A stretch of 36,790 bases of DNA from an uncultured Arthrobacter sp. (GTDB lineage: Bacteria; Actinomycetota; Actinomycetes; Actinomycetales; Micrococcaceae): contig NZ_CADCTE010000122.1 in the NCBI RefSeq assembly GCF_902805515.1, positions 1-36,790 of the forward strand, written 5' to 3'. Position 1 is the stretch's first letter; the number at the start of each line of letters is the position of its first letter. The notes below the pieces were generated by a model that was not told the DNA's origin, ran no database searches, and saw only the letters and a program-made list of their open reading frames with translations. This document shows positions 17,014-23,828 of the stretch, in pieces. A program made the translations under genes and the position numbers.

Positions 17014-18488
17014 TGACGGATCAAGTAGACCAGAAGCCACTGACCCCGACCCCCGTCCCGGAGTCGGTCATCAGCGACATCCTGGAAAAGAACCCCGAAC
17101 TCGAAGGCATCGGCACCTACCAGTACGGCTGGGCCGATAAGAACGAGGCGAGCGCCAACGCCCGCCGCGGCCTGAGCGAAGAGGTCGTCCGCGACATCTC
17201 GGCGAAGAAGAACGAGCCCGAGTGGATGCTCGACCTGCGCCTGAAGGGCCTGAAGTACTTCGACCGGAAGCCCATGCCCTCCTGGGGCGCGGATCTCTCC
17301 GGGATCGACTTCGACAACATCAAGTACTTCGTGCGCTCCACCGAGAAGCAGGCGAACACGTGGGAGGACCTCCCCGAGGACATCCGCAACACGTACGAGA
17401 AGCTCGGCATCCCCGAGGCCGAGCGTGCCCGCCTCGTCTCCGGCGTCGCGGCCCAGTACGAATCCGAGGTGGTCTACCACCAGCTCCGCGAGGACCTCGA
17501 GCGCCAGGGCGTCCTTTTCCTCGACACCGACACCGCGCTGCGCGAGCACCCGGAGATCTTCAAGGAGTACTTCGGCTCGATCATCCCGGTGGGCGACAAC
17601 AAGTTTGCCTCGCTGAACACGGCCGTCTGGTCGGGCGGTTCCTTCGTGTACGTGCCCAAGGGCGTCCACGTCGAGATCCCGCTGCAGGCCTACTTCCGGA
17701 TCAACACCGAGAACATGGGCCAGTTCGAGCGGACCCTGATCATCGCGGACGAGGGCTCCTACGTCCACTACATCGAGGGCTGCACCGCCCCGATCTACAC
17801 CTCCGACTCGCTTCACTCGGCCGTCGTCGAGATCGTCGTGAAGAAGAACGCCCGCGTCCGGTACACGACCATCCAGAACTGGTCGAACAATGTGTACAAC
17901 CTCGTCACCAAGCGGGCCGTGGCCCACGAGGGCGCCACCATGGAGTGGATCGACGGCAACATCGGGTCCAAGGTCACCATGAAGTACCCGGCCGTCTACC
18001 TCCTCGGCGAGCACGCCAAGGGCGAGACCCTGTCCATCGCGTTCGCCGGTGAGGGTCAGCACCAGGACACCGGGTCGAAGATGGTCCACATCGCCCCCAA
18101 CACCAAGTCCTCGATCATCTCGAAGTCGGTGGCCCGCGGCGGTGGCCGTGCCGCCTACCGCGGCCTGGTGCAGGTGCGTGAGGGTGCGAAGAACTCGGCC
18201 AACACGGTCCGCTGCGACGCGCTGCTGGTGGACACCATTTCCCGCTCCGACACCTACCCGTACGTCGACATCCGCGAGGACGACGTCACGATGGGCCACG
18301 AGGCCACGGTGTCCAAGGTCAGCGAAGAGCAGCTGTTCTACCTGATGTCCCGGGGGATGCCCGAGGACGAGGCCATGGCCATGATCGTGCGCGGATTCAT
18401 CGAGCCGATCGCCCGCGAGCTCCCCATGGAGTACGCGCTCGAACTGAACCGCCTGATCGAACTCCAGATGGAAGGGGCCGTAGGCTAG
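17013..18488 (+). CDS. sufB: Fe-S cluster scaffold protein SufB
   Basis: SufB is the main scaffold subunit of the SufBC2D complex that builds Fe-S clusters in the cytoplasm. The 491-residue protein contains the family blocks [45 protein letters not shown] and [28 protein letters not shown] carries the conserved cysteine thought to receive sulfur or hold the cluster. The protein is continuous, with no intein, unlike the M. tuberculosis homologue. The ATG at 17013 (TGATG overlap with sufR) follows AAGGAAGG. The sufD gene starts 2 bases after its stop. The identification is secure. Confidence 0.97.
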   Translation: MTDQVDQKPLTPTPVPESVISDILEKNPELEGIGTYQYGWADKNEASANARRGLSEEVVRDISAKKNEPEWMLDLRLKGLKYFDRKPMPSWGADLSGIDFDNIKYFVRSTEKQANTWEDLPEDIRNTYEKLGIPEAERARLVSGVAAQYESEVVYHQLREDLERQGVLFLDTDTALREHPEIFKEYFGSIIPVGDNKFASLNTAVWSGGSFVYVPKGVHVEIPLQAYFRINTENMGQFERTLIIADEGSYVHYIEGCTAPIYTSDSLHSAVVEIVVKKNARVRYTTIQNWSNNVYNLVTKRAVAHEGATMEWIDGNIGSKVTMKYPAVYLLGEHAKGETLSIAFAGEGQHQDTGSKMVHIAPNTKSSIISKSVARGGGRAAYRGLVQVREGAKNSANTVRCDALLVDTISRSDTYPYVDIREDDVTMGHEATVSKVSEEQLFYLMSRGMPEDEAMAMIVRGFIEPIARELPMEYALELNRLIELQMEGAVG

Positions 18489-18490
18489 CA

Positions 18491-19813
18491 ATGGCTGAAG
18501 CGACCAAGATGAACAACGAAGCGTCAACGGCCGGACCGGCCGGCGCCGCAGCCGACGAAAAGGCCCGGATCGGTGCCCCGTCCTCGGCGCCCGCAGCGAT
18601 CGCAGGCTTCAGCGAGGAGGGCGAGAGCCTTTCGGAGCTGAACACCGGCACCGCCCAGCACGGCTTGAAGAAGCACAGCCACGGCAACGCCCCGGTGGTG
18701 CCTGAGGCATCCCGCGGGGAGCGGCTGAAGTCCTATAACCTTGAGGACTTTGCCCCGCTCACCGGCCGCGAGGAGGACTGGCGGTTCACCCCCCTGAACC
18801 GCCTGCGCGGGCTCCACACCGAACCCCTCACCGGGACCGGTCCCTCAGTGCGGGTTTCCGGCGCCTCCAACATCAAGGTGGAGACCGTCGGGAGGTCCGA
18901 CGCCCGGATCGGCTCAGCCGCCACCCCCGAGGACCGCATCTCGGCGGCGGCCTGGGCCGCGGCCGACGGCGCCACCGTCGTCACCATCCCCGCCAACACC
19001 GTTGCCGACGCCGAGGTGACCGTCACGGTTCGAGGCGCCGACAAGGCACCGGCGGCCCAGCACCTGATCATCGAGGCCGGGGCGTTCTCCACCGCCGTGG
19101 TGGTCATTGACCACTCCGGCTCGGCGACCCTCGCGCAGAACGTCGAGATCGTCGTCGGCGACGGCGCCCAGCTCACCGTCGTCAGCGTGCAGGAGTGGGA
19201 CGACGACGCCGTCCACGTCTCCTCGCAGCAGGCGAAGATCGGGCGCGACGCCCGCTTCAAGCACGTTGTCGTCAGCCTCGGCGGCGACCTGGTCCGTCTC
19301 ACCCCGTCCTCGGTGTTCACCGCGCCGGGCGCCGAGGTCGAGATGTACGGGTTGTACTTCGCCGACGCCGGCCAGCACCTGGAGCAGCGCCTCCTGGTGG
19401 ACCACGCGGTGCCCAACTGCAAGTCCCGCGTGACCTACAAGGGTGCGCTCCAGGGACAGGGCGCCCACACTGTCTGGGTCGGCGACGTGCTGATCCGCAA
19501 GGAAGCCGAAGGGACCGACACCTACGAGGTGAACCGGAACCTGCTGCTGACCGACGGGACGCGGTCCGACTCGGTGCCCAACCTTGAGATCGAGACCGGC
19601 CTGATCGAAGGTGCCGGCCACGCCAGCGCCACCGGCCGCTTCGACGACGAGCACCTGTTCTACCTGATGGCCCGCGGCATCCCCGAGCAGGACGCCCGCC
19701 GCCTCGTGGTGCGTGGCTTCCTCACCGAGGTCATCCAGCAGATCCGGGTCCCCGCCCTCGAGGAGCGCCTCGCGCTGGCCCTCGAGAACGAACTCGCGGC
19801 AGGCAACCTGTGA
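18491..19813 (+). CDS. sufD: Fe-S cluster assembly protein SufD
   Basis: SufD is the SufB paralogue that pairs with SufB on a SufC dimer and helps supply iron. The 440-residue protein has a variable Ala-rich N-terminus (residues 1-60), then the LEDFAPLTGREEDWRFTPL segment typical of SufD. The beta-helix core follows, ending with NCKSRVTYKGALQGQGAHTVWVGDVLI, which contains the conserved functional His region. FDDEHLFYLMARGIPEQDARRLVVRGFL lies near the C-terminus. The start at 18491 has a weak, distant GAAGGGG, and an internal ATG at 18509 is possible. The stop overlaps the ferredoxin gene by 4 bases. Confidence 0.95.
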   Translation: MAEATKMNNEASTAGPAGAAADEKARIGAPSSAPAAIAGFSEEGESLSELNTGTAQHGLKKHSHGNAPVVPEASRGERLKSYNLEDFAPLTGREEDWRFTPLNRLRGLHTEPLTGTGPSVRVSGASNIKVETVGRSDARIGSAATPEDRISAAAWAAADGATVVTIPANTVADAEVTVTVRGADKAPAAQHLIIEAGAFSTAVVVIDHSGSATLAQNVEIVVGDGAQLTVVSVQEWDDDAVHVSSQQAKIGRDARFKHVVVSLGGDLVRLTPSSVFTAPGAEVEMYGLYFADAGQHLEQRLLVDHAVPNCKSRVTYKGALQGQGAHTVWVGDVLIRKEAEGTDTYEVNRNLLLTDGTRSDSVPNLEIETGLIEGAGHASATGRFDDEHLFYLMARGIPEQDARRLVVRGFLTEVIQQIRVPALEERLALALENELAAGNL

Positions 19814-20175
19814 GCGCGGAGGCCACCCCCCGGGGTGAACTGATCTGCAGCGTTGACGACATCGAGATCAAGCAGGCCCTGCGCGTGCTCATCGATGACT
19901 ACCCCGTCGCGATCGTGAGGGACTCCGAGGGCGCCATCCACGCCCTGGGGGACACCTGCTCCCACGCCGACATCTCCCTTGCCGAGGGCGACGTCGAGGG
20001 CTGCGCCATCGAATGCTGGGGCCACGGCTCCCAGTTCGACCTGCGCAGCGGCGCGCCCCTCCAGCTGCCGGCCTACGAGCCGGTTCCGGTGTTCGCCCTG
20101 GAGATCCGCGACAACAATGTGTACGTGGACATCACCACGGTCACCAACGGAGCACCCACCCCCCAGCTCGGCTGA
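19810..20175 (+). CDS. Rieske-type [2Fe-2S] ferredoxin of the suf operon
   Basis: A 121-residue soluble Rieske-fold ferredoxin like the small subunits of non-heme dioxygenases (BphF/HcaC type). The cluster ligands are visible as Cys50-x-His52 in GDTCSHADIS and Cys69-x2-His72 in ECWGHGSQFD. The GTG start at 19810 overlaps the sufD stop by 4 bases, so it is translationally coupled. No oxygenase is near. Its fixed position between sufD and sufC, which I recall from other actinobacteria too, suggests it gives electrons to Fe-S assembly or repair. That role is inference. Confidence 0.92.
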   Translation: MSAEATPRGELICSVDDIEIKQALRVLIDDYPVAIVRDSEGAIHALGDTCSHADISLAEGDVEGCAIECWGHGSQFDLRSGAPLQLPAYEPVPVFALEIRDNNVYVDITTVTNGAPTPQLG

Positions 20176-20204
20176 CCGGCCCGGCACCAGCACACTTAGA
20201 CGAC

Positions 20205-20221
20205 GCCCTGGCCGCCAGGGC
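20205..20221 (+). other. Hairpin immediately before the sufC ribosome-binding site
   Basis: GCCCTGG (20205-20211) pairs perfectly with CCAGGGC (20215-20221) around a CCG loop, and AAAGGAG starts at the next base. It sits in the only sizeable gap inside the operon (65 bases). It may protect or mark a processed 5' end and so raise sufC translation. The stem is certain; the role is not. Confidence 0.45.
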
Positions 20222-20240
20222 AAAGGAGAACGGAAAACAG

Positions 20241-21011
20241 ATGTCCACCCTTGAAATCAAGGACCTCTACGTCAGCATCGTGACGGAGCAGGGCTCCAAG
20301 CAGATCCTCAAAGGCGTCAGCCTCACCATTCGCACCGGTGAGACCCACGCGATCATGGGCCCCAACGGCTCGGGCAAGTCCACCCTGGCCTCGACCATCG
20401 CCGGCCACCCCCGGTACACCGTCGAGAGCGGCTCCATCGCCCTCGACGGCGAAGACGTCCTCGCCATGAGCGTCGACGAGCGCGCCCGCGCCGGGCTCTT
20501 CCTCGCCATGCAGTACCCGGTCGAGGTGCCCGGAGTGACCATGACCAACTTCCTGCGCACCGCCAAGACGGCCCTCGATGGAAAGGCCCCGAGCCTGCGC
20601 CACTGGACCAAGGACGTCAAGCAGGCGATGTCTCAGCTGCGCATCGACGCCGACTTCGCCCAGCGTAACGTCAACGAGGGCTTCTCCGGCGGCGAGAAGA
20701 AGCGCGTGGAGATCCTCCAGCTCGAACTGTTCCGCCCCCGCTTCGCGATCCTCGACGAGACCGACTCCGGCCTCGACGTCGACGCACTCAAGGTTGTCTC
20801 CGAGGGCGTGAACCGCGAGCACGCCAAGGGCGAGATGGGCACGCTCCTGATCACCCACTACACGCGTATCCTGCGCTACATCAAGCCCGACTTCGTGCAC
20901 GTGTTCGTCGACGGGCGCATCGCCGAGGAGGGCGGCCCCGAGCTGGCCGACCGGCTCGAGGAAGAGGGCTACGACCGCTTCGCCGCGGCCACCCCAGCAG
21001 TCGAAGCGTAG
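20241..21011 (+). CDS. sufC: Fe-S assembly ATPase SufC
   Basis: SufC is the ABC-type ATPase that drives the SufBCD scaffold. The 256-residue protein has Walker A (GPNGSGKST, residues 40-48) and the signature GFSGGEKKRVEILQ. Walker B is the SufC-specific LDETDSGLD in place of LDEPT, and the H-loop is LLITHYTRIL. YPVEVPGVTMTNFLR is also typical of SufC. The ATG at 20241 has AAAGGAG about 12 bases upstream. A longer frame starting earlier overlaps the ferredoxin gene and is not real. Two copies of SufC per SufB and SufD are needed in the complex, and a hairpin at its ribosome-binding site may relate to that. Confidence 0.97.
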   Translation: MSTLEIKDLYVSIVTEQGSKQILKGVSLTIRTGETHAIMGPNGSGKSTLASTIAGHPRYTVESGSIALDGEDVLAMSVDERARAGLFLAMQYPVEVPGVTMTNFLRTAKTALDGKAPSLRHWTKDVKQAMSQLRIDADFAQRNVNEGFSGGEKKRVEILQLELFRPRFAILDETDSGLDVDALKVVSEGVNREHAKGEMGTLLITHYTRILRYIKPDFVHVFVDGRIAEEGGPELADRLEEEGYDRFAAATPAVEA

Positions 21012-21044
21012 GACCTCTCGTCCGCGCCCGGGAAAGGAAAAACG

Positions 21045-21374
21045 ATGAGTGAAGTAGAAGCAGCGCAGACAGCGCTCGAAGACGTCGAAGAGGCGTTGAA
21101 GGATGTCATCGACCCCGAGCTCGGGGTGAACGTCGTTGACCTGGGCCTGCTGTACGGGCTGAAGTACGCCGAGGACGGCGCCCTCCTGATCGACCTGACG
21201 CTCACCACGGCCGCGTGCCCGCTGACCGACGTGCTCGAGGAGCAGGTCGGCCAGGCCCTCGATGGCGTCGTCGACGACTGGCGGCTGAACTGGGTGTGGA
21301 TGCCGCCGTGGGGCCCGGAGAAGATCACCGAGGACGGCCGCGACCAGATGCGCGCCCTCGGGTTCAACATCTAG
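21045..21374 (+). CDS. SufT-like DUF59 (MIP18/PaaD) Fe-S maturation factor
   Basis: A 109-residue DUF59 protein, the family that includes SufT and eukaryotic MIP18 and helps mature or deliver Fe-S clusters to targets. Key segments are DVIDPELGVNVVDLGLLYGL near the N-terminus and the LTTAACPLTD loop with the family's reactive cysteine. WMPPWGPEKITEDGRDQMRALGF closes it. The ATG at 21045 follows GGAAAGG. It ends the suf operon, 33 bases after sufC. In mycobacteria, sufS and sufU lie between these two genes (from memory Rv1464 and Rv1465); here nothing is left of them. Confidence 0.9.
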   Translation: MSEVEAAQTALEDVEEALKDVIDPELGVNVVDLGLLYGLKYAEDGALLIDLTLTTAACPLTDVLEEQVGQALDGVVDDWRLNWVWMPPWGPEKITEDGRDQMRALGFNI

Positions 21375-21387
21375 GACGAACTCAGGG

Positions 21388-21443
21388 TCCGCGCCCCGGC
21401 GCGGAGTTTCACCAAGGGGCGGCTCTTCGGAGCCGCCCCTTTC
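21388..21443 (+). terminator. Tandem hairpin terminator of the suf operon
   Basis: A first 8-bp stem (TCCGCGCC, 21388-21395, with 21398-21405) is followed by GTTTC. A second, perfect 12-bp stem (AAGGGGCGGCTC at 21414-21425, with 21430-21441) closes a UUCG tetraloop with a C-G closing pair, which is exceptionally stable, and ends in TTTC. The second hairpin is a good intrinsic terminator after sufT. The first may reinforce it. Confidence 0.82.
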
Positions 21444-21448
21444 GTGTA

Positions 21449-21575
21449 TTCCGGCCCCGCGGTGTTCCGGTCCTGCGGTGTTCCGGTCCTGCAGTGTTCT
21501 GGCCCTGCTGGGTTCGGCTTTGCTGCGTTCCGGCCCTGCTGCGTTCCGGCGATTGGCGGTTCCGCGGCCGTGCCG
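21449..21575. repeat. Degenerate 16-bp tandem repeat, about 8 units
   Basis: Units start at 21449, 21465, 21481, 21497, 21513 (15 bp), 21528, 21544 and 21560. The consensus is near TTCCGGYCCTGCKGYG, with copies 2 and 3 differing at one base and later copies more divergent. The tract fills the gap between the suf terminator and the end of ecfT. The unit length is not a multiple of three, and any frame through it is a shadow. It looks like a minisatellite; function is unknown. Confidence 0.85.
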
Positions 21576-21595
21576 TTGGGGCCGGACAGACCGGC

Positions 21596-22288
21596 TCAGA
21601 CGCCCCGGCCGTCGGCGTCGGGACTGTCCTCCCCGTCCACGCCTTCCCCAGCCTCGTCGTCCGCATCTGAGTGCTCACCGAGGCCGCGGGCGGCCAGGGC
21701 CTGGCCGGTGGCCTGGGCATAAGCGACGGCGTTGACCACCACCGGGACCACCACGGCCCGCGGACTCCGCTGTAGCCCACGCGCCTTCGCGGCGTCCCGC
21801 AGGTCCGACAGCGAGCCCACCAGATACGGGATGCTGCGCACCATGATGGACAGGGCGAGGGCGAAGCGTTCGGGGTCGGCCCCCAGCCGCCGCAGCGGGC
21901 GCACGAGGCGCACCAGTCCATCGAGCAGTTCCTGCCCCGGCGTGGTGACGGTCAGCAGGCGGGCCGCGAGGATACAGACGGCGATGCCGCCGGGCACCAC
22001 GAAGGCCGCTTCCGGGCCGCGGGTGAACCAGGAGTAGAGCGCGAGCAGGGCCAGCACAGGCAATGCAGGCACCAGGGCGCCGAGCACTTTCCGCAGCGGC
22101 AGCCGGGCGCCAACGGTCATCAGGAGCAGGAAGAGAACGAGCCCGGCGGCCGTGGTGAGCGGCTGGCGGATCAGCACCACCGGGGTGCTGGCCCCCACGC
22201 AGAGAAGGGCCTTGAGCGCCAGCGGAGTCCGGTGAAGCAGCGAACGCCCGGGAACGTAGAGCCCGAGGAGCTGGCCGTGGCCCCTCAT
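21596..22288 (-). CDS. ECF transporter transmembrane subunit, EcfT/BioN type
   Basis: A 230-residue membrane protein with several hydrophobic segments that couples the ATPase to the substrate-binding component of an ECF (group I) vitamin importer. The EcfT signature is seen in DAAKARGLQRSPRA, the Ala-Arg-Gly coupling helix. The ATG at 22288 overlaps the ATPase stop by 4 bases, which fixes the start. The C-terminal 35 residues are acidic and low-complexity (DADDEAGEGVDGEDSPDADG), which is unusual for the family. With BioY encoded in the same operon, it is the BioN partner for biotin uptake. A 16-bp tandem repeat lies just past its stop. Confidence 0.9.
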   Translation of the reverse strand: MRGHGQLLGLYVPGRSLLHRTPLALKALLCVGASTPVVLIRQPLTTAAGLVLFLLLMTVGARLPLRKVLGALVPALPVLALLALYSWFTRGPEAAFVVPGGIAVCILAARLLTVTTPGQELLDGLVRLVRPLRRLGADPERFALALSIMVRSIPYLVGSLSDLRDAAKARGLQRSPRAVVVPVVVNAVAYAQATGQALAARGLGEHSDADDEAGEGVDGEDSPDADGRGV

Positions 22289-22977
22289 CGAAGGCACAGC
22301 TCCTGGTAGAAGGCGACGGCCTCGGCCGGGTCGCCGTCGAACACCACGCGGCCGCCGTCGAGCACGAGGGTGCGGTCGCTGTCCTGAGCGAAGGACAGGT
22401 TGTGGGTGGTGAAGATCACCTGCTGGGGGAGTCCGCGGAGGACGGCGCGGATGGTGTGCTCGTTGCGGAGGTCGAGCAGGGTGGTTGGCTCATCGGCGAT
22501 GAGCACCGCAGGCTCGACCGCCGCCACCACCGCGATCGCCAGGAGCTGGCGCTCACCGCCGGAGAGGTCGTAGATGGAGCGGTCCGCAAGGTGCCCGATG
22601 CCGTAGGACTCAAGCACCCGCATGCCGGCGGTCCGGCGCTCATCCGCGCGCCGGATCCGGCCGCGCAGGGACAGTTCGACGTCCTCGCGGCCCGTGGGCA
22701 TGACCAGCTGGGACAGGGGATCGGTGAACACGAAGCCGACTTTGCGGCGGACCTCCGTGCCGCGCCGGGCGGTGTCGAGGCCGTCGACGCTGACGCTGCC
22801 CGAGGTGGGCAGCGTCAGCCCGTTGATCAGCTTGAGCAGCGTCGATTTCCCCGAGCCGTTGGCGCCGATCACCGAGATGCGGTGCTCGCCCAGCTCGAGG
22901 GTGACCGGGTGCAGGATGGTTCGGCTGCCGCCGTCGTCCGCGGGGGCGGTGACCGACGCGTCGGTGAAACGGATCAT
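22285..22977 (-). CDS. ECF transporter ATPase, BioM/EcfA type
   Basis: A 230-residue ABC ATPase that powers biotin import together with BioN and BioY. Visible motifs are Walker A (GANGSGKSTLL), the Q-loop region VFTDPLSQLVMPTGREDVEL, the signature DLSGGERQLLAIA, Walker B (VLIADEPTTLLD) and the H-loop FTTHNLSFA. The FTDPLSQ segment, in place of a plain Q-loop, is a feature of ECF ATPases. The ATG at 22977 overlaps the bioY stop by 4 bases (ATGA). A single ATPase gene implies a homodimer, as in BioMNY systems. The long frame upstream of this start is antisense to nothing real and is ignored. Confidence 0.92.
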   Translation of the reverse strand: MIRFTDASVTAPADDGGSRTILHPVTLELGEHRISVIGANGSGKSTLLKLINGLTLPTSGSVSVDGLDTARRGTEVRRKVGFVFTDPLSQLVMPTGREDVELSLRGRIRRADERRTAGMRVLESYGIGHLADRSIYDLSGGERQLLAIAVVAAVEPAVLIADEPTTLLDLRNEHTIRAVLRGLPQQVIFTTHNLSFAQDSDRTLVLDGGRVVFDGDPAEAVAFYQELCLR

Positions 22978-23648
22978 GCCGTGCGTGCGGCTCCCTCGGT
23001 GCCACCGTGCCCGGGCCCAGCGGCGCCCGTGCGCGGCAGCAGCCGGGGGAACGCCCGGTGCACCGCAGCCGCGATACCGGCCGCGAGCAGGTTCTTGATA
23101 ACGTCTCCGGGCAGGTAGACGGCGTCGGCGGCGATCGCATCTCCTACGCTCAACCCGCCGTTGACAACCAGCCCGGTGATTCCGAGCGGGTGGATGAGCA
23201 GGAGGCTCGCCGTGAAGCAGGCAATGAACAGCACGCCCGCACGGAACCTGCGGGTCCGGCGGAGAAGCGCGGCGGCGAGGAAACCGGCGAGCATCGCGGC
23301 CAGCGGGAAGGCGATCAGGTAGCCGGCGGACGGTCCCGCGAGGACGGCAAGGCCGCCGCGGAAGCCGCTGAAGATCGGCAGCCCGGCCAGCCCCGCCAGG
23401 ACATACAGCCCAACGGCGGCTCCACCCCGGCCCGGACCGAGGACCACCCCGGCGAGCATCACCCCGAGCGTCTGCAGGGTGATCGGCACCCCGAGCGCGC
23501 CGACCGGGATACCGGGTACGATTGCGAGGGCGGCAATAAGCGCGGCGAAGACTGCGATCAACGACAGATCGGTGGAATTCCACCGCTTCCGGGCGCGCCG
23601 ACGGGATGCGACAGCTGCCCCGGAGGAACTCGGGTGGGCCTGGCTCAT
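22974..23648 (-). CDS. bioY: Biotin transporter substrate-binding subunit BioY
   Basis: BioY is the membrane S-component that binds biotin for the ECF importer. The 224-residue protein has about six hydrophobic helices. The family block GVPITLQTLGVMLAGVVLGPGRGGAAVGLYVLAGLAGLPIF and the GPSAGYLIAFPLAAMLAGFLA stretch include the biotin-contacting region. The N-terminal 22 residues are polar and basic. The ATG at 23648 follows GAGGAAG. It is the first gene of the bioY-bioM-bioN operon. The divergent upstream region holds a 19-bp palindrome that may be a biotin-responsive operator. No biotin synthesis genes lie in the window. Confidence 0.95.
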   Translation of the reverse strand: MSQAHPSSSGAAVASRRRARKRWNSTDLSLIAVFAALIAALAIVPGIPVGALGVPITLQTLGVMLAGVVLGPGRGGAAVGLYVLAGLAGLPIFSGFRGGLAVLAGPSAGYLIAFPLAAMLAGFLAAALLRRTRRFRAGVLFIACFTASLLLIHPLGITGLVVNGGLSVGDAIAADAVYLPGDVIKNLLAAGIAAAVHRAFPRLLPRTGAAGPGHGGTEGAARTA

Positions 23649-23765
23649 GGGTTTCTTCCTCGCGGTATCGGACCTGGGCAGCATCCGGAGTGGATGCGGT
23701 CTTGTGGCGATGCGACAACTGCGTCGCGTCTCATCCCGAGAATAGCGCCGGACCCGCAACATTCC

Positions 23766-23784
23766 TTTGTAGATAATCGACAAA
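23766..23784. promoter_or_regulatory. 19-bp palindromic operator candidate between bioY and the ABC-F gene
   Basis: TTTGTaGATaATCgACAAA reads as TTTGT-n-GAT-n-ATC-n-ACAAA. Eight of nine arm positions match around one central base. It is AT-rich against a very GC-rich background and lies about 118 bases before bioY and 45 before the ABC-F start. The inner TAGATAAT could also serve as a -10 element for the ABC-F gene. A dimeric repressor site is likely; which regulator binds is unknown. Confidence 0.55.
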
Positions 23785-23790
23785 AATGCC

Positions 23791-23807
23791 CCTGTGCAGC
23801 GCACAGG
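23791..23807 (+). other. Hairpin in the ABC-F leader
   Basis: CCTGTGC (23791-23797) and GCACAGG (23801-23807) form a perfect 7-bp stem around AGC. The 3' arm overlaps an AGGAGG sequence, and the likely true ribosome-binding site (AAAGG, near 23816) lies just beyond. It might modulate translation of the TTG-started ABC-F gene. Confidence 0.35.
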
Positions 23808-23828
23808 AGGCACCGAAAGGCCACGGAA

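Noticed and set aside
17013-18488. Intein in SufB
   Set aside because: Mycobacterial SufB often carries one, but here the family blocks run on without interruption and the length is normal.
20013-20240. In-frame upstream extension of sufC
   Set aside because: It overlaps the Rieske ferredoxin gene out of frame, and SufC homology begins at the ATG at 20241, which has AAAGGAG upstream.
21449-21575. CRISPR array reading of the repeats
   Set aside because: Units are 16 bp with no spacers and are head to tail; no cas genes are present.
22978-23718. Upstream extension of the BioM-type ATPase frame
   Set aside because: It overlaps bioY in another frame on the same strand. The 4-base overlap at 22974-22977 fixes the ATPase start.
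23007-23828. In-frame upstream extension of the ABC-F gene
   Set aside because: It is antisense to bioY, lacks a start site with a ribosome-binding site, and the ABC domain begins right after the TTG at 23829.
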